Source: Comamonadaceae bacterium
GTDB lineage: Bacteria > Pseudomonadota > Gammaproteobacteria > Burkholderiales > Burkholderiaceae_C
Length of the DNA stretch: 36,582 bases
Assembly (NCBI GenBank): GCA_027486495.1
Contig: JAIXOZ010000096.1
Coordinates: forward strand, 1-36,582
Direction: 5' to 3'
In this document: positions 7,729 through 15,536 of the stretch, piece by piece
Layout of the letters: every line of letters begins with the position of its first letter
Position numbering within the stretch: position 1 is the first letter of the stretch
Program-made: the position numbers and the translations under genes
The notes under the pieces: generated by a model
Told to the model about the DNA's origin: nothing
What the model saw: the letters and a program-made list of their open reading frames with translations, nothing else
Databases searched by the model: none

Positions 7729-8898
7729 ATGGATATCGGCATGAGCCCGCTTGATTCGTTGAACCCGTCGGCCATTCCTGCGCAAAACGAAGCGCTTCGC
7801 CTGGAGGTGCGGGCATTTTTGACCGAAGCCATGCGCGGTGTACCGGCCCATGTGAGGGCCCGTTCTTGGATGGGTTATGCCCCCGAGTTCAGCCGTGAGC
7901 TGGGCCGCCGCGGCTGGTTGGGCATCACGTTCCCGCCAGCGTATGGTGGCGCTGGCCGCAGCGCCTTTGCGCGCTACGTGCTGGTCGAGGAGTTTCTGAA
8001 CTTTGGTGCGCCCGTGGGTTCGCACTGGATCGCCGATCGCCAAAGCGGGCCCTTGCTGCTCAAGTACGGCACCGAAGCGCAAAAGCTCCGTTACCTGCCC
8101 GCGATCTGCCGGGGCGAGGCCTTTTATTGCATTGGCATGAGCGAGCCCGGCGCAGGCTCGGACCTGGCCAGCGTGCGCACCCGAGCCACGCCCAATGAGG
8201 CGGGCTGGTTGCTCTATGGCCAGAAAATCTGGACCACCAACGCCCACAACTGCCACTTCATGATCGCGCTGGTGCGCACCAGTGGCGAGACGACCGACCG
8301 TCACAAGGGCTTGTCACAGGTCATCGTGGACTTGTCCTTGCCCGGGGTCAGGGTGAGGCCCATCGAGGACCAGTCGGGCGACAGCCATTTTTGCGAGGTC
8401 TTTTTCGAGAACGTGCAGCTCGGGCCGGATGCTCTGGTGGGCGACGAAGGCGGTGGCTGGGACCAAGTCACGGCCGAGCTGGCGTTCGAGCGAAGTGGCC
8501 CCGAGCGTCTTTATTCCAGCATCGCCTTGTTTGACGAATGGTTGGCTTATGTGCGCACGCCACAAGGCCGCACGCCACATGCGCAGCGCTTGGCGGGCAA
8601 GATCCTCAGCCAGCTGGCACCCTTGCGCGCCATGTCGGTGGCCATCACCGAAAAACTCACACGGGGCGAAAGCCCTGTGGTCGAGGCGGCCTTGGTCAAG
8701 GACCTGGGCACGGGTGTGGAGCAGCTGATTCCTGCGGCGATCGCCGATGATTTGTTCTCGCGCGACGCAGCCGACGTGCCCGCTGAGCTGCTCAACACCC
8801 TCCACTACATCACGCAGGTGGCGCCCAGCTACTCGCTGCGGGGCGGCACGCGCGACATATTGCGCGGCATGATCGCCCGTGGCTTGGGTCTGCGCTGA
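7729..8898 (+). CDS. Acyl-CoA dehydrogenase, large subunit of a probable heteromeric pair
   Basis: The 389-residue FAD enzyme shows the family signatures GMSEPGAGSDLASVRTRA (about residues 136-153) and IWTTNAH, and covers the full three-domain length. The usual C-terminal catalytic Glu (YEGT motif) is absent: the position reads RGGTRDILR. Glu254, in AFERSGPER, could serve as base, as in isovaleryl-CoA dehydrogenase and the FadE26-type alpha subunits. A second, shorter dehydrogenase gene follows after 12 bp, the layout of the alpha2beta2 dehydrogenases that handle bulky CoA thioesters such as steroid side chains. The start could be ATG 7729 or ATG 7741, neither with a strong Shine-Dalgarno sequence. 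The substrate is unknown; a CoA-transferase remnant precedes it and a crotonase follows. Confidence 0.9.
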   Translation: MDIGMSPLDSLNPSAIPAQNEALRLEVRAFLTEAMRGVPAHVRARSWMGYAPEFSRELGRRGWLGITFPPAYGGAGRSAFARYVLVEEFLNFGAPVGSHWIADRQSGPLLLKYGTEAQKLRYLPAICRGEAFYCIGMSEPGAGSDLASVRTRATPNEAGWLLYGQKIWTTNAHNCHFMIALVRTSGETTDRHKGLSQVIVDLSLPGVRVRPIEDQSGDSHFCEVFFENVQLGPDALVGDEGGGWDQVTAELAFERSGPERLYSSIALFDEWLAYVRTPQGRTPHAQRLAGKILSQLAPLRAMSVAITEKLTRGESPVVEAALVKDLGTGVEQLIPAAIADDLFSRDAADVPAELLNTLHYITQVAPSYSLRGGTRDILRGMIARGLGLR

Positions 8899-8910
8899 AA
8901 GGCAAACACC

Positions 8911-9912
8911 ATGGACGATCTTTTTTCTGACGCCGTCAAGTCGCTACTGACAGACCACTGCACACCTGCGGTGGTACGTGCCATCGAGGCGGGCCAAACG
9001 CGCGCCGTTTTGTGGCAACAACTGGAAGCCTCGGGCTTTACCGATGCGCTGGTGCCCGAATCTGCGGGGGGCGCAGGGCTGTCTTTGGCCGATGTCTACC
9101 CGGTGCTGGAGTTGTGCGGCAGCTTTGCTGTGCCCGTCCCATGGGGTGAGACCCTGCTGGCACGCGGCCTGATCGCGCGGGCGGGTGTACGCGTGCCTGT
9201 GGGCAGCGTGGTGATGGGCACGGGCCGGGTGGGCCCTGATGGCCAGCTGCATGGCAACCAAGTTCGCTGCGGCAGCCAAGCCGACTGGGTGTTGCTGTCG
9301 AGCCTGGGCGAATGCCGCCTGTTGCCTGCGGCAGGGGCACAGGTCCAGGTGGCCGGGTTTTGCCTCGACGCGCAGATGAGCTGGCCGCAGTCGGCTTGGG
9401 ACGCCGCCCAAGTGGTTCCCGGAACGCATGACCTCATGACACTGCAAGCGGCACTGTATGCCGCCCAACTGGCTGGGGCGCTGATGGCGGTCTTCAGCCG
9501 CACCTTGCAGTACGCCAATGACCGCCAGCAGTTCGGCAAGCCGATTGGCAAGTTTCAGGCGATTCAGCACCAGCTGAGCGTCATGTCCGAACATGCTTTT
9601 GCCGCACGCATGGCCGCCCAACTGGGTTTGCGCACCGAAGGGTCGGTGCCCGACCGATTGCGTGTGGCCATGGCCAAGGCCCGCACCAGCGAGGCGGCGC
9701 TCGAAGTCGCGGCTCTGAGCCATTCCGTTCACGGCGCGATCGGTTTCACACGCGAGTTTGACCTGCAGCTGTACACCCGCAGGCTGCACGCCTGGCGGCA
9801 AGCGGCCGGCTCAGAGTCCTACTGGCACGACGTGCTGGGTCAGGCTCTGTTGGACAGTCCCGAGCCCCTGAGCCTGGACCTGATACGCACACTCACCGAT
9901 GTTGTTGTCTGA
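8911..9912 (+). CDS. Acyl-CoA dehydrogenase, small partner subunit
   Basis: The 333-residue protein keeps the N-terminal helical domain (FTDALVPESAGGAGLSLADVYPVLE) and the C-terminal helices (YANDRQQFGKPIGKFQAIQHQLSVM). The middle beta domain is shortened and diverged, and the usual C-terminal catalytic Glu is not evident. Such short dehydrogenases normally form the second chain of an alpha2beta2 enzyme and contribute FAD-binding contacts such as the RQQFGKPI region. It starts 12 bp after its partner, with AAGG about 8 bases before ATG 8911, and is followed 21 bp on by the crotonase, so the three genes are one transcript. A stand-alone enzyme is less likely. Substrate unknown. Confidence 0.86.
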   Translation: MDDLFSDAVKSLLTDHCTPAVVRAIEAGQTRAVLWQQLEASGFTDALVPESAGGAGLSLADVYPVLELCGSFAVPVPWGETLLARGLIARAGVRVPVGSVVMGTGRVGPDGQLHGNQVRCGSQADWVLLSSLGECRLLPAAGAQVQVAGFCLDAQMSWPQSAWDAAQVVPGTHDLMTLQAALYAAQLAGALMAVFSRTLQYANDRQQFGKPIGKFQAIQHQLSVMSEHAFAARMAAQLGLRTEGSVPDRLRVAMAKARTSEAALEVAALSHSVHGAIGFTREFDLQLYTRRLHAWRQAAGSESYWHDVLGQALLDSPEPLSLDLIRTLTDVVV

Positions 9913-9933
9913 CCATTTATTTCAGGAATTGCC

Positions 9934-10728
9934 ATGAGTTCATTTCTCAAAATCACCCGTGAGGGCAGCATTGCCATCCTCACCATGAGCCAGCCCGAGA
10001 CCCGCAACGCCTTGACCGGCAACACGGCGGTCGAGGAGTTTGTGCAGGCCTGTGCCGACATCACCAAGGACACCAGCATCCGCGCGGTGATCCTGACGGC
10101 CGAAGGACCGGTTTTCAGCTCGGGCGGTAACGTCAAAGACATGCTGCGCTACCAAACCCAGCAGCTGCTGCCCGATGTGATCCGCGAGGAGTACCGCAAC
10201 GGCATCCAGCGCCTGCCCAAGGCGCTTTACAACTTGGATGTGCCCGTGATCGCGGCCATCAACGGCCCGGCCATTGGTGCGGGCCTTGACTTGACCTGCA
10301 TGTGCGACATCCGCATCGCGTCGGACAAGGCCACCTTTGCCGAGAGTTTTGTGAAAGTGGGCATCGTGCCCGGAGACGGCGGGGCCTGGCTCTTGCCGCG
10401 AGCGGTGGGCGCTTCCAAAGCGGCCGAGATGGCCTTCACGGGCGAGGCTTTATCGGCCGAGCAGGCGCTGGCCTGTGGTTTGGTCTCGCGCGTGGTCGCG
10501 CCTGACCAATTGATGCCCGAAGCCATGTCTCTGGCCCGCAAGATTGCGGCCAACCCGGGCGCGGTGCTGCGCATGACCAAGCGTTTGTTGCGCGAAGGTG
10601 AGCGCAGTTCGTTGGAGTCATTGCTGGAGTTGTCTGCGGGCTACCAAGCCATTGCCCACATGACCACGGATCACCACGAGGCGGTGAACGCCTTCATCGA
10701 AAAGCGCCCGCCGAATTTTTCCGCCTGA
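9934..10728 (+). CDS. Enoyl-CoA hydratase/isomerase (crotonase) family protein
   Basis: The 264-residue protein has the crotonase fold: the CoA-binding SSGGNVKDM (about residues 62-70), the oxyanion-hole segment GPAIGAGLDLTCMCD (about 111-125), and the FAESFVKVGIVPGDGGAWLLPR block. Of the two catalytic acids of rat enoyl-CoA hydratase, the first is Asp119 rather than Glu and the second is present as Glu137. The enzyme may therefore be a hydratase or an isomerase, and sequence alone does not decide. The Shine-Dalgarno sequence AGGAA precedes ATG 9934 by about 7 bases. It is the last gene of the acyl-CoA dehydrogenase operon and would act on the 2-enoyl-CoA that the pair produces. It converges on the S1C protease-like gene. 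Confidence 0.92.
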   Translation: MSSFLKITREGSIAILTMSQPETRNALTGNTAVEEFVQACADITKDTSIRAVILTAEGPVFSSGGNVKDMLRYQTQQLLPDVIREEYRNGIQRLPKALYNLDVPVIAAINGPAIGAGLDLTCMCDIRIASDKATFAESFVKVGIVPGDGGAWLLPRAVGASKAAEMAFTGEALSAEQALACGLVSRVVAPDQLMPEAMSLARKIAANPGAVLRMTKRLLREGERSSLESLLELSAGYQAIAHMTTDHHEAVNAFIEKRPPNFSA

Positions 10729-10819
10729 GAGGGGTTCCACACCGAACGCCCGCGGGGTGGGCTTCTGCAAATTCCTGGAACGGCTTGGGATCACGTCTCG
10801 ACAAGGAAGGCCCAAGTAG

Positions 10820-11854
10820 TCAAATCCCGCTGGGCCGTTTCAGTGCCGTTGTGCGGTCGGTGCTGAGCACATCCACCTCACGGCTTTGGCCCTCGCTTCG
10901 CACCGTGAGGGTCAAGCGGCTGCCAGCAGGCCCCAGGGCCCGAACCCGGCGGTAAAAGTCGGGCAGGTCTTGCAGCGTTTGGCCTTGCAGGGCCAGCAAG
11001 GTGTCGCCCACGGCGATGCCTGCCTGTGCTGCGGGGCTGCCAGGCGACACACGCAATACGGCCAAACCACCGCTGGGCAGGCGCTGGCTGGTGATGCCCA
11101 GCCAGGGCGTGGCCGGGCCCGTGCGTTTGCCTGTGCGCACCAAGTCGGTCAGAGGGTCTTTGAGCAGGTTCACGGGCACAAACAAATTGCCCGGCAGTGG
11201 CACTTGGTCGCCGTACACGTCTTGCACCAGCAAAGAACCGATGCCCACCAACTGGCCTTGGGCGTCAAACAGCCCCGAGCCGCTCCAGTTGTTCACGGCA
11301 GGAATCGTCATCAGGGGCGCTTCCAGCAGGTATTCCCAGCTGCCCGCGAAAACTTTTCTGGAGACCAGCTCCAGCGCGGTGAGCGCGGTCTCGTTTTGGC
11401 CCAGGGTCCAGAGTTTGCCGGGTGAGGGCAGGGTGTCCGAGTCGCCCAGTGGCACGGCCTCCAGACGCAGGGGGATCAAGGTGCGGATCAGACCCAGACC
11501 CGTGAGGTTGTCCACAGCCCGCACTTGCCCCGGAATGCGTCGGCCCAGGTGGTCGATCAGGTCCACGCTTTCAGCTTCGAGCAGCAGGTAGCCGATGGTC
11601 AGCACCAGGTCGGGACCAATGACCACCCCAGAGCCTTCGCGCCGCTGGCCCAGGGTGCGGCTGGTGCTGGCTTGCGCGTCGCTGCGGCTTTGCACGGTGA
11701 CCACCGATTGCAGCACGCGCTGCAGCCGCTCGGGCGGCAAGGTGATGGGCAGGCTTTGCTTGGTTTGAAGCGAACTGTCAGACTGCGCCCCAGCCAGCGT
11801 GCAAAACAACAAGCCTGCGCAAAAAGCGGTCACGAATCGGTGATGCATGCCCAT
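10820..11854 (-). CDS. Trypsin-like (S1C/HtrA-type) PDZ protein lacking the catalytic His
   Basis: The 344-residue secreted protein has a signal peptide (MGMHHRFVTAFCAGLLFCTLAGA), a chymotrypsin-fold domain of about residues 45-230, and one PDZ domain of about 245-330 (WLGITSQRL, SPAAQAGIAVGDTLLALQG). Against HtrA, the Asp (Asp115 in AVDNLTGLGLIR) and Ser (Ser191 in NWSGSGLF) can be placed, but the His of TNNHVV is replaced: the segment reads VLTIGYLLLEAE, with Tyr89 at the His position. The Ser motif is also non-standard, lacking GNSGGPL. It is therefore probably not an active peptidase. A binding or chaperone role in the periplasm is an inference. It converges on the crotonase gene, 91 bp away. 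Confidence 0.85.
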   Translation of the reverse strand: MGMHHRFVTAFCAGLLFCTLAGAQSDSSLQTKQSLPITLPPERLQRVLQSVVTVQSRSDAQASTSRTLGQRREGSGVVIGPDLVLTIGYLLLEAESVDLIDHLGRRIPGQVRAVDNLTGLGLIRTLIPLRLEAVPLGDSDTLPSPGKLWTLGQNETALTALELVSRKVFAGSWEYLLEAPLMTIPAVNNWSGSGLFDAQGQLVGIGSLLVQDVYGDQVPLPGNLFVPVNLLKDPLTDLVRTGKRTGPATPWLGITSQRLPSGGLAVLRVSPGSPAAQAGIAVGDTLLALQGQTLQDLPDFYRRVRALGPAGSRLTLTVRSEGQSREVDVLSTDRTTALKRPSGI

Positions 11855-12008
11855 CCCCTCAAAATAGGTTGGCGCCTCATCAGCGCATGCCTATTTTGTG
11901 CTTTGCCTCTTAACCCCGTGCTCTCAAAGCCTACTGATCCGCCTTTGGACGGTTTCAAATGTTGGGGCGCAATTGCCGCTTCAGTGACGCTGGATGGGCT
12001 GTCGAGGT

Positions 12009-12079
12009 GTCTTCCCGGCCTTGAGCCGGGACCCATGACCGCCAAAGGGGATGGACTCCGGGTCTTCCCCCGGGGTGAC
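12009..12079. repeat. CCCGG palindromic repeat, copy 2 (about 71 bp, inverted relative to copy 1)
   Basis: CCCGGCCTTGAGCCGGGA at 12014-12031 is the exact reverse complement of a block in copy 1 (3348-3365). The other end, CCGGGTCTTC at 12058-12067 and CCGGGGTGAC at 12070-12079, matches copy 1 with two changes over 22 bases. The centre is shorter and unrelated, and the terminal repeats are imperfect here (GTCTTCCCGG against GTCACCCCGG). It lies 33 bp past the stop codon of the acyl-CoA ligase gene. The rest of the 258-bp gap 11855-12112 shows no gene. Confidence 0.7.
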
Positions 12080-12112
12080 AGCAGCAGGGGCTGCGCCGGC
12101 GACGCCACTTCG

Positions 12113-13774
12113 TCAGGCGGGAAAGCGCTCGCGCAGTTTGAGTTTGTAGAACTTGCCGGTGGAGGTGCGGGGCACGGCGTCGATGAACTCGTAGCGGTCG
12201 GGCACCTGCCACTTGGCAAAGCCGTGCTGCAGCAAGTGCGCGGCAAAGGCTTCGGGCTGCACTTGCCTGCCCGGTTTGAGCACGATGCAGGCCAGGGGCC
12301 GCTCGCTCCACTTGGGGTCGGGGATGGCGATCACGGCCGCTTCGGCCACATCGGGGTGGGCCATGAGGGCGTTTTCCAGATCGACCGAGCTGATCCATTC
12401 GCCGCCGGACTTGATCAGGTCTTTCGTGCGGTCGGTGATGCGCACAAAACCCAAGGCGTCCACACTGGCCACGTCGCCTGTGCGCAGCCAGCCGTCGGCG
12501 CTGAATTTGTCGTCGCTCACAGGCACTTGGTGGTAGCTGCCGGTGATGAAGGGACCGCGCACCTGAATCTCGCCCACATGCTGGCCGTCCCAGGGCGCGT
12601 CCTGGCCGTCTTCGCCCCGGATGCGCAATTCGGTCAGCGGCACGGGCACGCCCGCCATGGCGGCGCGGCGGTAGCGCTCGTCCATGGACGCGTCTTTCAG
12701 CTCCGACTTGGGGTAGGACACGGTGCACAAGGGCGAGGTTTCGGTCATGCCCCAGCCCTGCAAAATCCAGATGCCGTGCCGGTCAAAGGCGCGAATCAGC
12801 GCCTCGGGCACAGCCGCGCCGCCCACCAGCGAGCGCATGCCCGTGGGCAACTTCCAGCGGTCAGGCTGGGTGGTTTGTGCCGCTTCAAAGGCCTGAATCA
12901 AGCCCATCCAGATGGTGGGCACGCCCAGCGACAAAGTAGGTGGCTCGGCCGTCATCAGGTCCAGCAAATCCTCGGGGTGCAGGTGTGGGCCGGGAAACAC
13001 GAGCTTGACGCCCATCATCACCGCACCATACGGAATGCCCCAGCTGTTGGCATGGAACATGGGCGTGACGGGCAAGATGACATCGCTGCCCTTGAGGCCC
13101 CAGAAATCGCCCAGGCAACCCACAAGGGTGTGCAAGAGGGTGGAGCGGTGTGAATACACCACACCCTTGGGGCGGCCCGTGGTGCCCGAGGTGTAGCACA
13201 TGGACACGGCATCGTCTTCGGCATGTGGGGCGTATTGAAAGCCCTGTGTGTCGGTGCTGGCGAGCAGCTGCTCGTAGTCGGTGAAGGGCGCAGGCACGGG
13301 TGCCCCGGAAAACGGGAACACGATCACGCGCTCAAAGCGGTACAGGTGCGCAAACTGCTGGTACAGCGGCAACAACACGTCGTCGATGATCAGCACCTTG
13401 TCTTGTGCGTCGTTGGCGATCCAGGCGATCTCGTCTGGCGACAAGCGCAGATTGAGGGTGTGCATGACGCCGCCTGCGGCCGGTATGCCGAAATAACACT
13501 CCAGGTGCGCATGGTGGTTCCAGCACAGCGTGGCCACACGTTCGCCCTTTTGGAGACCCATGTTTTGCAGGGCTTGCGCCAGCTGGCGGGTGCGTTGGTA
13601 AAAAGCGCCGTAGCTGTGCCGCACCAGCGACTTGTCGGGCAGGCGCGAGACGATCTCGTTGCGGGCAAACAAAGTGCCCGCGCGTTCGAGCAAGTGGTTC
13701 AGCGACAAGGGCATCTGCATCATGGTGCTGCAGATGGGGGGCTGGGAGGCGGATGGCGATGAAGCTGCGGTCAT
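12113..13774 (-). CDS. AlkK-like fatty acid-CoA ligase
   Basis: This is a full-length ANL-superfamily adenylating enzyme. The AMP-binding P-loop CYTSGTTGRPKGVVYSHRS, the MFHANSWGIPYG segment typical of AlkK-like ligases, GWGMTETSPL, the hinge block GWLRTGDVASVDALGFVRITDR and the catalytic Lys in STGKFYKLK are all present in order. The enzyme makes acyl-AMP and then acyl-CoA, probably from medium- or long-chain acids. The longest frame begins at TTG 13804; ATG 13774 gives 554 residues, and ATG 13723 (just before MQMPLSLNHLLERAG) fits the family start even better. No clear Shine-Dalgarno sequence marks any of them. Together with the dehydrogenase pair and crotonase across the way it supplies the activation step of an acyl-CoA pathway. 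Confidence 0.93.
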   Translation of the reverse strand: MTAASSPSASQPPICSTMMQMPLSLNHLLERAGTLFARNEIVSRLPDKSLVRHSYGAFYQRTRQLAQALQNMGLQKGERVATLCWNHHAHLECYFGIPAAGGVMHTLNLRLSPDEIAWIANDAQDKVLIIDDVLLPLYQQFAHLYRFERVIVFPFSGAPVPAPFTDYEQLLASTDTQGFQYAPHAEDDAVSMCYTSGTTGRPKGVVYSHRSTLLHTLVGCLGDFWGLKGSDVILPVTPMFHANSWGIPYGAVMMGVKLVFPGPHLHPEDLLDLMTAEPPTLSLGVPTIWMGLIQAFEAAQTTQPDRWKLPTGMRSLVGGAAVPEALIRAFDRHGIWILQGWGMTETSPLCTVSYPKSELKDASMDERYRRAAMAGVPVPLTELRIRGEDGQDAPWDGQHVGEIQVRGPFITGSYHQVPVSDDKFSADGWLRTGDVASVDALGFVRITDRTKDLIKSGGEWISSVDLENALMAHPDVAEAAVIAIPDPKWSERPLACIVLKPGRQVQPEAFAAHLLQHGFAKWQVPDRYEFIDAVPRTSTGKFYKLKLRERFPA

Positions 13775-13884
13775 GAAGGGCGTGGGTTGAACGGGTCTGC
13801 ACAAATCATGCGTCCCTTAGTGCCCCGCTTGGGCTAGGGAAAACCCAAGGCCCGTGTCGCTTGTGTCAACTCAGTGTGGCCGAT

Positions 13885-14520
13885 TCACTTGGGCAAATCG
13901 CGGGCACCGCTTGCGGGCCGGTACATCTTGAACAGTTGTTCCGGGCCGATGCTGAAGTAATCGGCCGGACCGCCGCCGCGCAAGATGTGCCCGGCGTTGG
14001 CGGTGTCGTAAATGCCGTTGGGGATCAGGCGCTCGTCGATGTGCACACCCACCACCTGGCCAAACACCATCCAGGTGTCCACTTTCTCGCCCTGCAGGTT
14101 TTGCATTTGCAAAATCTGGGTGCAGCGGCATTCAAAGCTGACGGGGCTTTCAGCGACGCGAGGCACACTCAGCAAGCGGGATGGGGCAGGGGTCAGCCCG
14201 GCCAGGGCAAATTCGTCCACTTCGGGGGGCACGGCTTCGCAGGTCTGGTTCATGGTTTCGGCCAGGGGGCGCGTGACCAGGTTCCAGACAAATTCGCCGT
14301 TGGCTTCGATGTTGTTCAGCGAGTCCTTGCGCCCGATGCTGGAAAAACCAATCAGTGGGGGCACGTAATTGAAGGCGTTGAAAAAACTGTACGGGGCCAG
14401 ATTGAGCACACCGCTGTCGCTGCGGCTTGACACCCAGCCAATGGGGCGGGGACCCACGATGGCGTTGAAGGGGTCGTGCTTGAGGCCGTGGCCCAGATGG
14501 GGTTCGTAGAAATGCATCAT
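13885..14520 (-). CDS. Flavin reductase family (FMN-binding) protein
   Basis: The 211-residue protein has the flavin-reductase-like split-barrel signatures: IVGPRPIGWVSSRSDSG, NLAPYSFFNAFNYVPP, and GEFVWNLVTRPLAETMN. The family binds FMN and reduces flavin with NAD(P)H for partner monooxygenases, or acts on other substrates (DIM6/NTAB group). No monooxygenase gene lies nearby. The start is ATG 14520 or the next codon, ATG 14517. It follows the same direction as the acyl-CoA ligase, with 110 bp between the flavin reductase stop and the preferred ligase ATG, so co-transcription is possible. A broken relative seems to survive at 17031-17205. Confidence 0.88.
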   Translation of the reverse strand: MMHFYEPHLGHGLKHDPFNAIVGPRPIGWVSSRSDSGVLNLAPYSFFNAFNYVPPLIGFSSIGRKDSLNNIEANGEFVWNLVTRPLAETMNQTCEAVPPEVDEFALAGLTPAPSRLLSVPRVAESPVSFECRCTQILQMQNLQGEKVDTWMVFGQVVGVHIDERLIPNGIYDTANAGHILRGGGPADYFSIGPEQLFKMYRPASGARDLPK

Positions 14521-14624
14521 GCGTAGACTTTAAGTTGAGGCCAGGTTCAAACCAGTCATGTGCATGACAAAGCGGGTGTTGACCTGTGGAGCGGGTTGGG
14601 CTGGCTTTGGGCCTGGGTGTTCGG

Positions 14625-15047
14625 TCAGGGGTCTAGCGCTGGAGCGTCGTCATGCCAATTGATCCACTGCAGGCCCGGTACCCGAGAAAACTCGCGCACA
14701 TTGCGCGTGATGAGTGTGGCTTGATGGCGCAGGGCGGTGGCCGCTATCAAAGTGTCGTGTGGGCCGATGGGCGTGCCTGCCGCTTCCAAAGCGATGCGAA
14801 TTTTGGCGGCCTGCAAGGCGCATTCATCGTCAAAGGGCAGCATGTGCAGGGGTCGAAGAAATTGGGCCAAGGCGGCCAAGCGAGGTTCGGCCGCTTCTTG
14901 GGGTAAGCGCATCAGTCCGTAGCGCAACTCGTACGCCACAATGGCCGGAACGCCAAGTGTGCCCGGTCTGACCGCTTGCATGCGAGGCACCACATGTGGG
15001 TCGCCTCTGAAGTAATAGCTGATGGTGTTGCTGTCGAGGATCAACAT
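14625..15047 (-). CDS. vapC: VapC-type PIN-domain toxin
   Basis: The 140-residue PIN protein has the acidic catalytic set in place: Asp5 (LILDSN), Glu40 (VAYELRYG), Asp98 (GPHDTLIAATA) and the TRNVREF motif near residue 117. These residues hold Mg2+/Mn2+ in VapC toxins, which cut specific RNAs, often tRNA. All are intact, so the nuclease is probably functional. It starts 9 bp after the antitoxin gene, a standard antitoxin-first operon. The target RNA cannot be inferred from sequence. Confidence 0.92.
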   Translation of the reverse strand: MLILDSNTISYYFRGDPHVVPRMQAVRPGTLGVPAIVAYELRYGLMRLPQEAAEPRLAALAQFLRPLHMLPFDDECALQAAKIRIALEAAGTPIGPHDTLIAATALRHQATLITRNVREFSRVPGLQWINWHDDAPALDP

Positions 15048-15056
15048 GGCCAGGCA

Positions 15057-15287
15057 TCAAAAAATCAGGCGCGCTACATCGCCAGGCTGGGAGTGGGGTG
15101 CAGATTCCTGCATCGGAAAGTCTGCAAAACGTCCCGCCAGCGCCAAGCAGTCTTGCGGCCAATCGTGCGCCGCGTAAGTGCGGATGATGTCCGCCACCCA
15201 CCGACTTTTGGACACCCCATTGGCTTTTGCGGCTTCATCGACCAATGCTTGCGTGGCCTCGTCCAAATACAGCGTGATTTGTGCCAT
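15057..15287 (-). CDS. vapB: Ribbon-helix-helix antitoxin of the vapC pair
   Basis: The 76-residue protein starts with a ribbon (MAQITLYLDEATQALV) followed by two helices (ANGVSKSRWVADIIRTY), the CopG/Arc-type ribbon-helix-helix fold that dimerises and binds operator DNA. The polar tail (ALAGRFADFPMQESAPHS...) would wrap and inhibit the toxin. Family knowledge predicts that it represses its own promoter, and a promoter overlapped by repeated TATGTG motifs lies just upstream. ATG 15287 is the first codon after that promoter. vapB is used in the general sense; the RHH fold rather than the AbrB fold groups it with the CopG-like antitoxins. Confidence 0.85.
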   Translation of the reverse strand: MAQITLYLDEATQALVDEAAKANGVSKSRWVADIIRTYAAHDWPQDCLALAGRFADFPMQESAPHSQPGDVARLIF

Positions 15288-15308
15288 GTTCGACTCCGAT
15301 ACGGGAAA

Positions 15309-15348
15309 GTGTATGTGGGAGTATATGTGTTTTACTTCTGCGTGCCAA
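15309..15348 (-). promoter_or_regulatory. Sigma70-type promoter and putative operator of the vapBC pair
   Basis: Read on the minus strand, TTGGCA (15348-15343) and TATACT (15325-15320) are separated by exactly 17 bases, a strong sigma70 arrangement 33 bp before the antitoxin start codon. Overlapping the -10 box is a direct repeat, GTATGTG (15311-15317) and GTATATGTG (15321-15329) on the plus strand. This is the kind of tandem site that ribbon-helix-helix antitoxins bind for autorepression. The operator assignment is an inference. Confidence 0.65.
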
Positions 15349-15536
15349 CTCAGCTTGGTCGGCCGTGCGCAAACAGGGTGCCCAAGCCGTCGATTTGGGA
15401 GGGTGACAACCCTTCATCATCGACCTGTCTTATCCCAAGTTCCAAAGGAAAGTAAAACTGCTAAATTCCAGCCACCCAACTTTTATTTGACTGTGCGACA
15501 CCGAGTGAGCTCTGTGCCGACAACCCTTGGAGTCCC

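Noticed and set aside
11525..13153. Plus-strand open frame of 542 codons
   Set aside because: It is the shadow of the PDZ protein and acyl-CoA ligase genes; high GC content leaves long open antisense frames.
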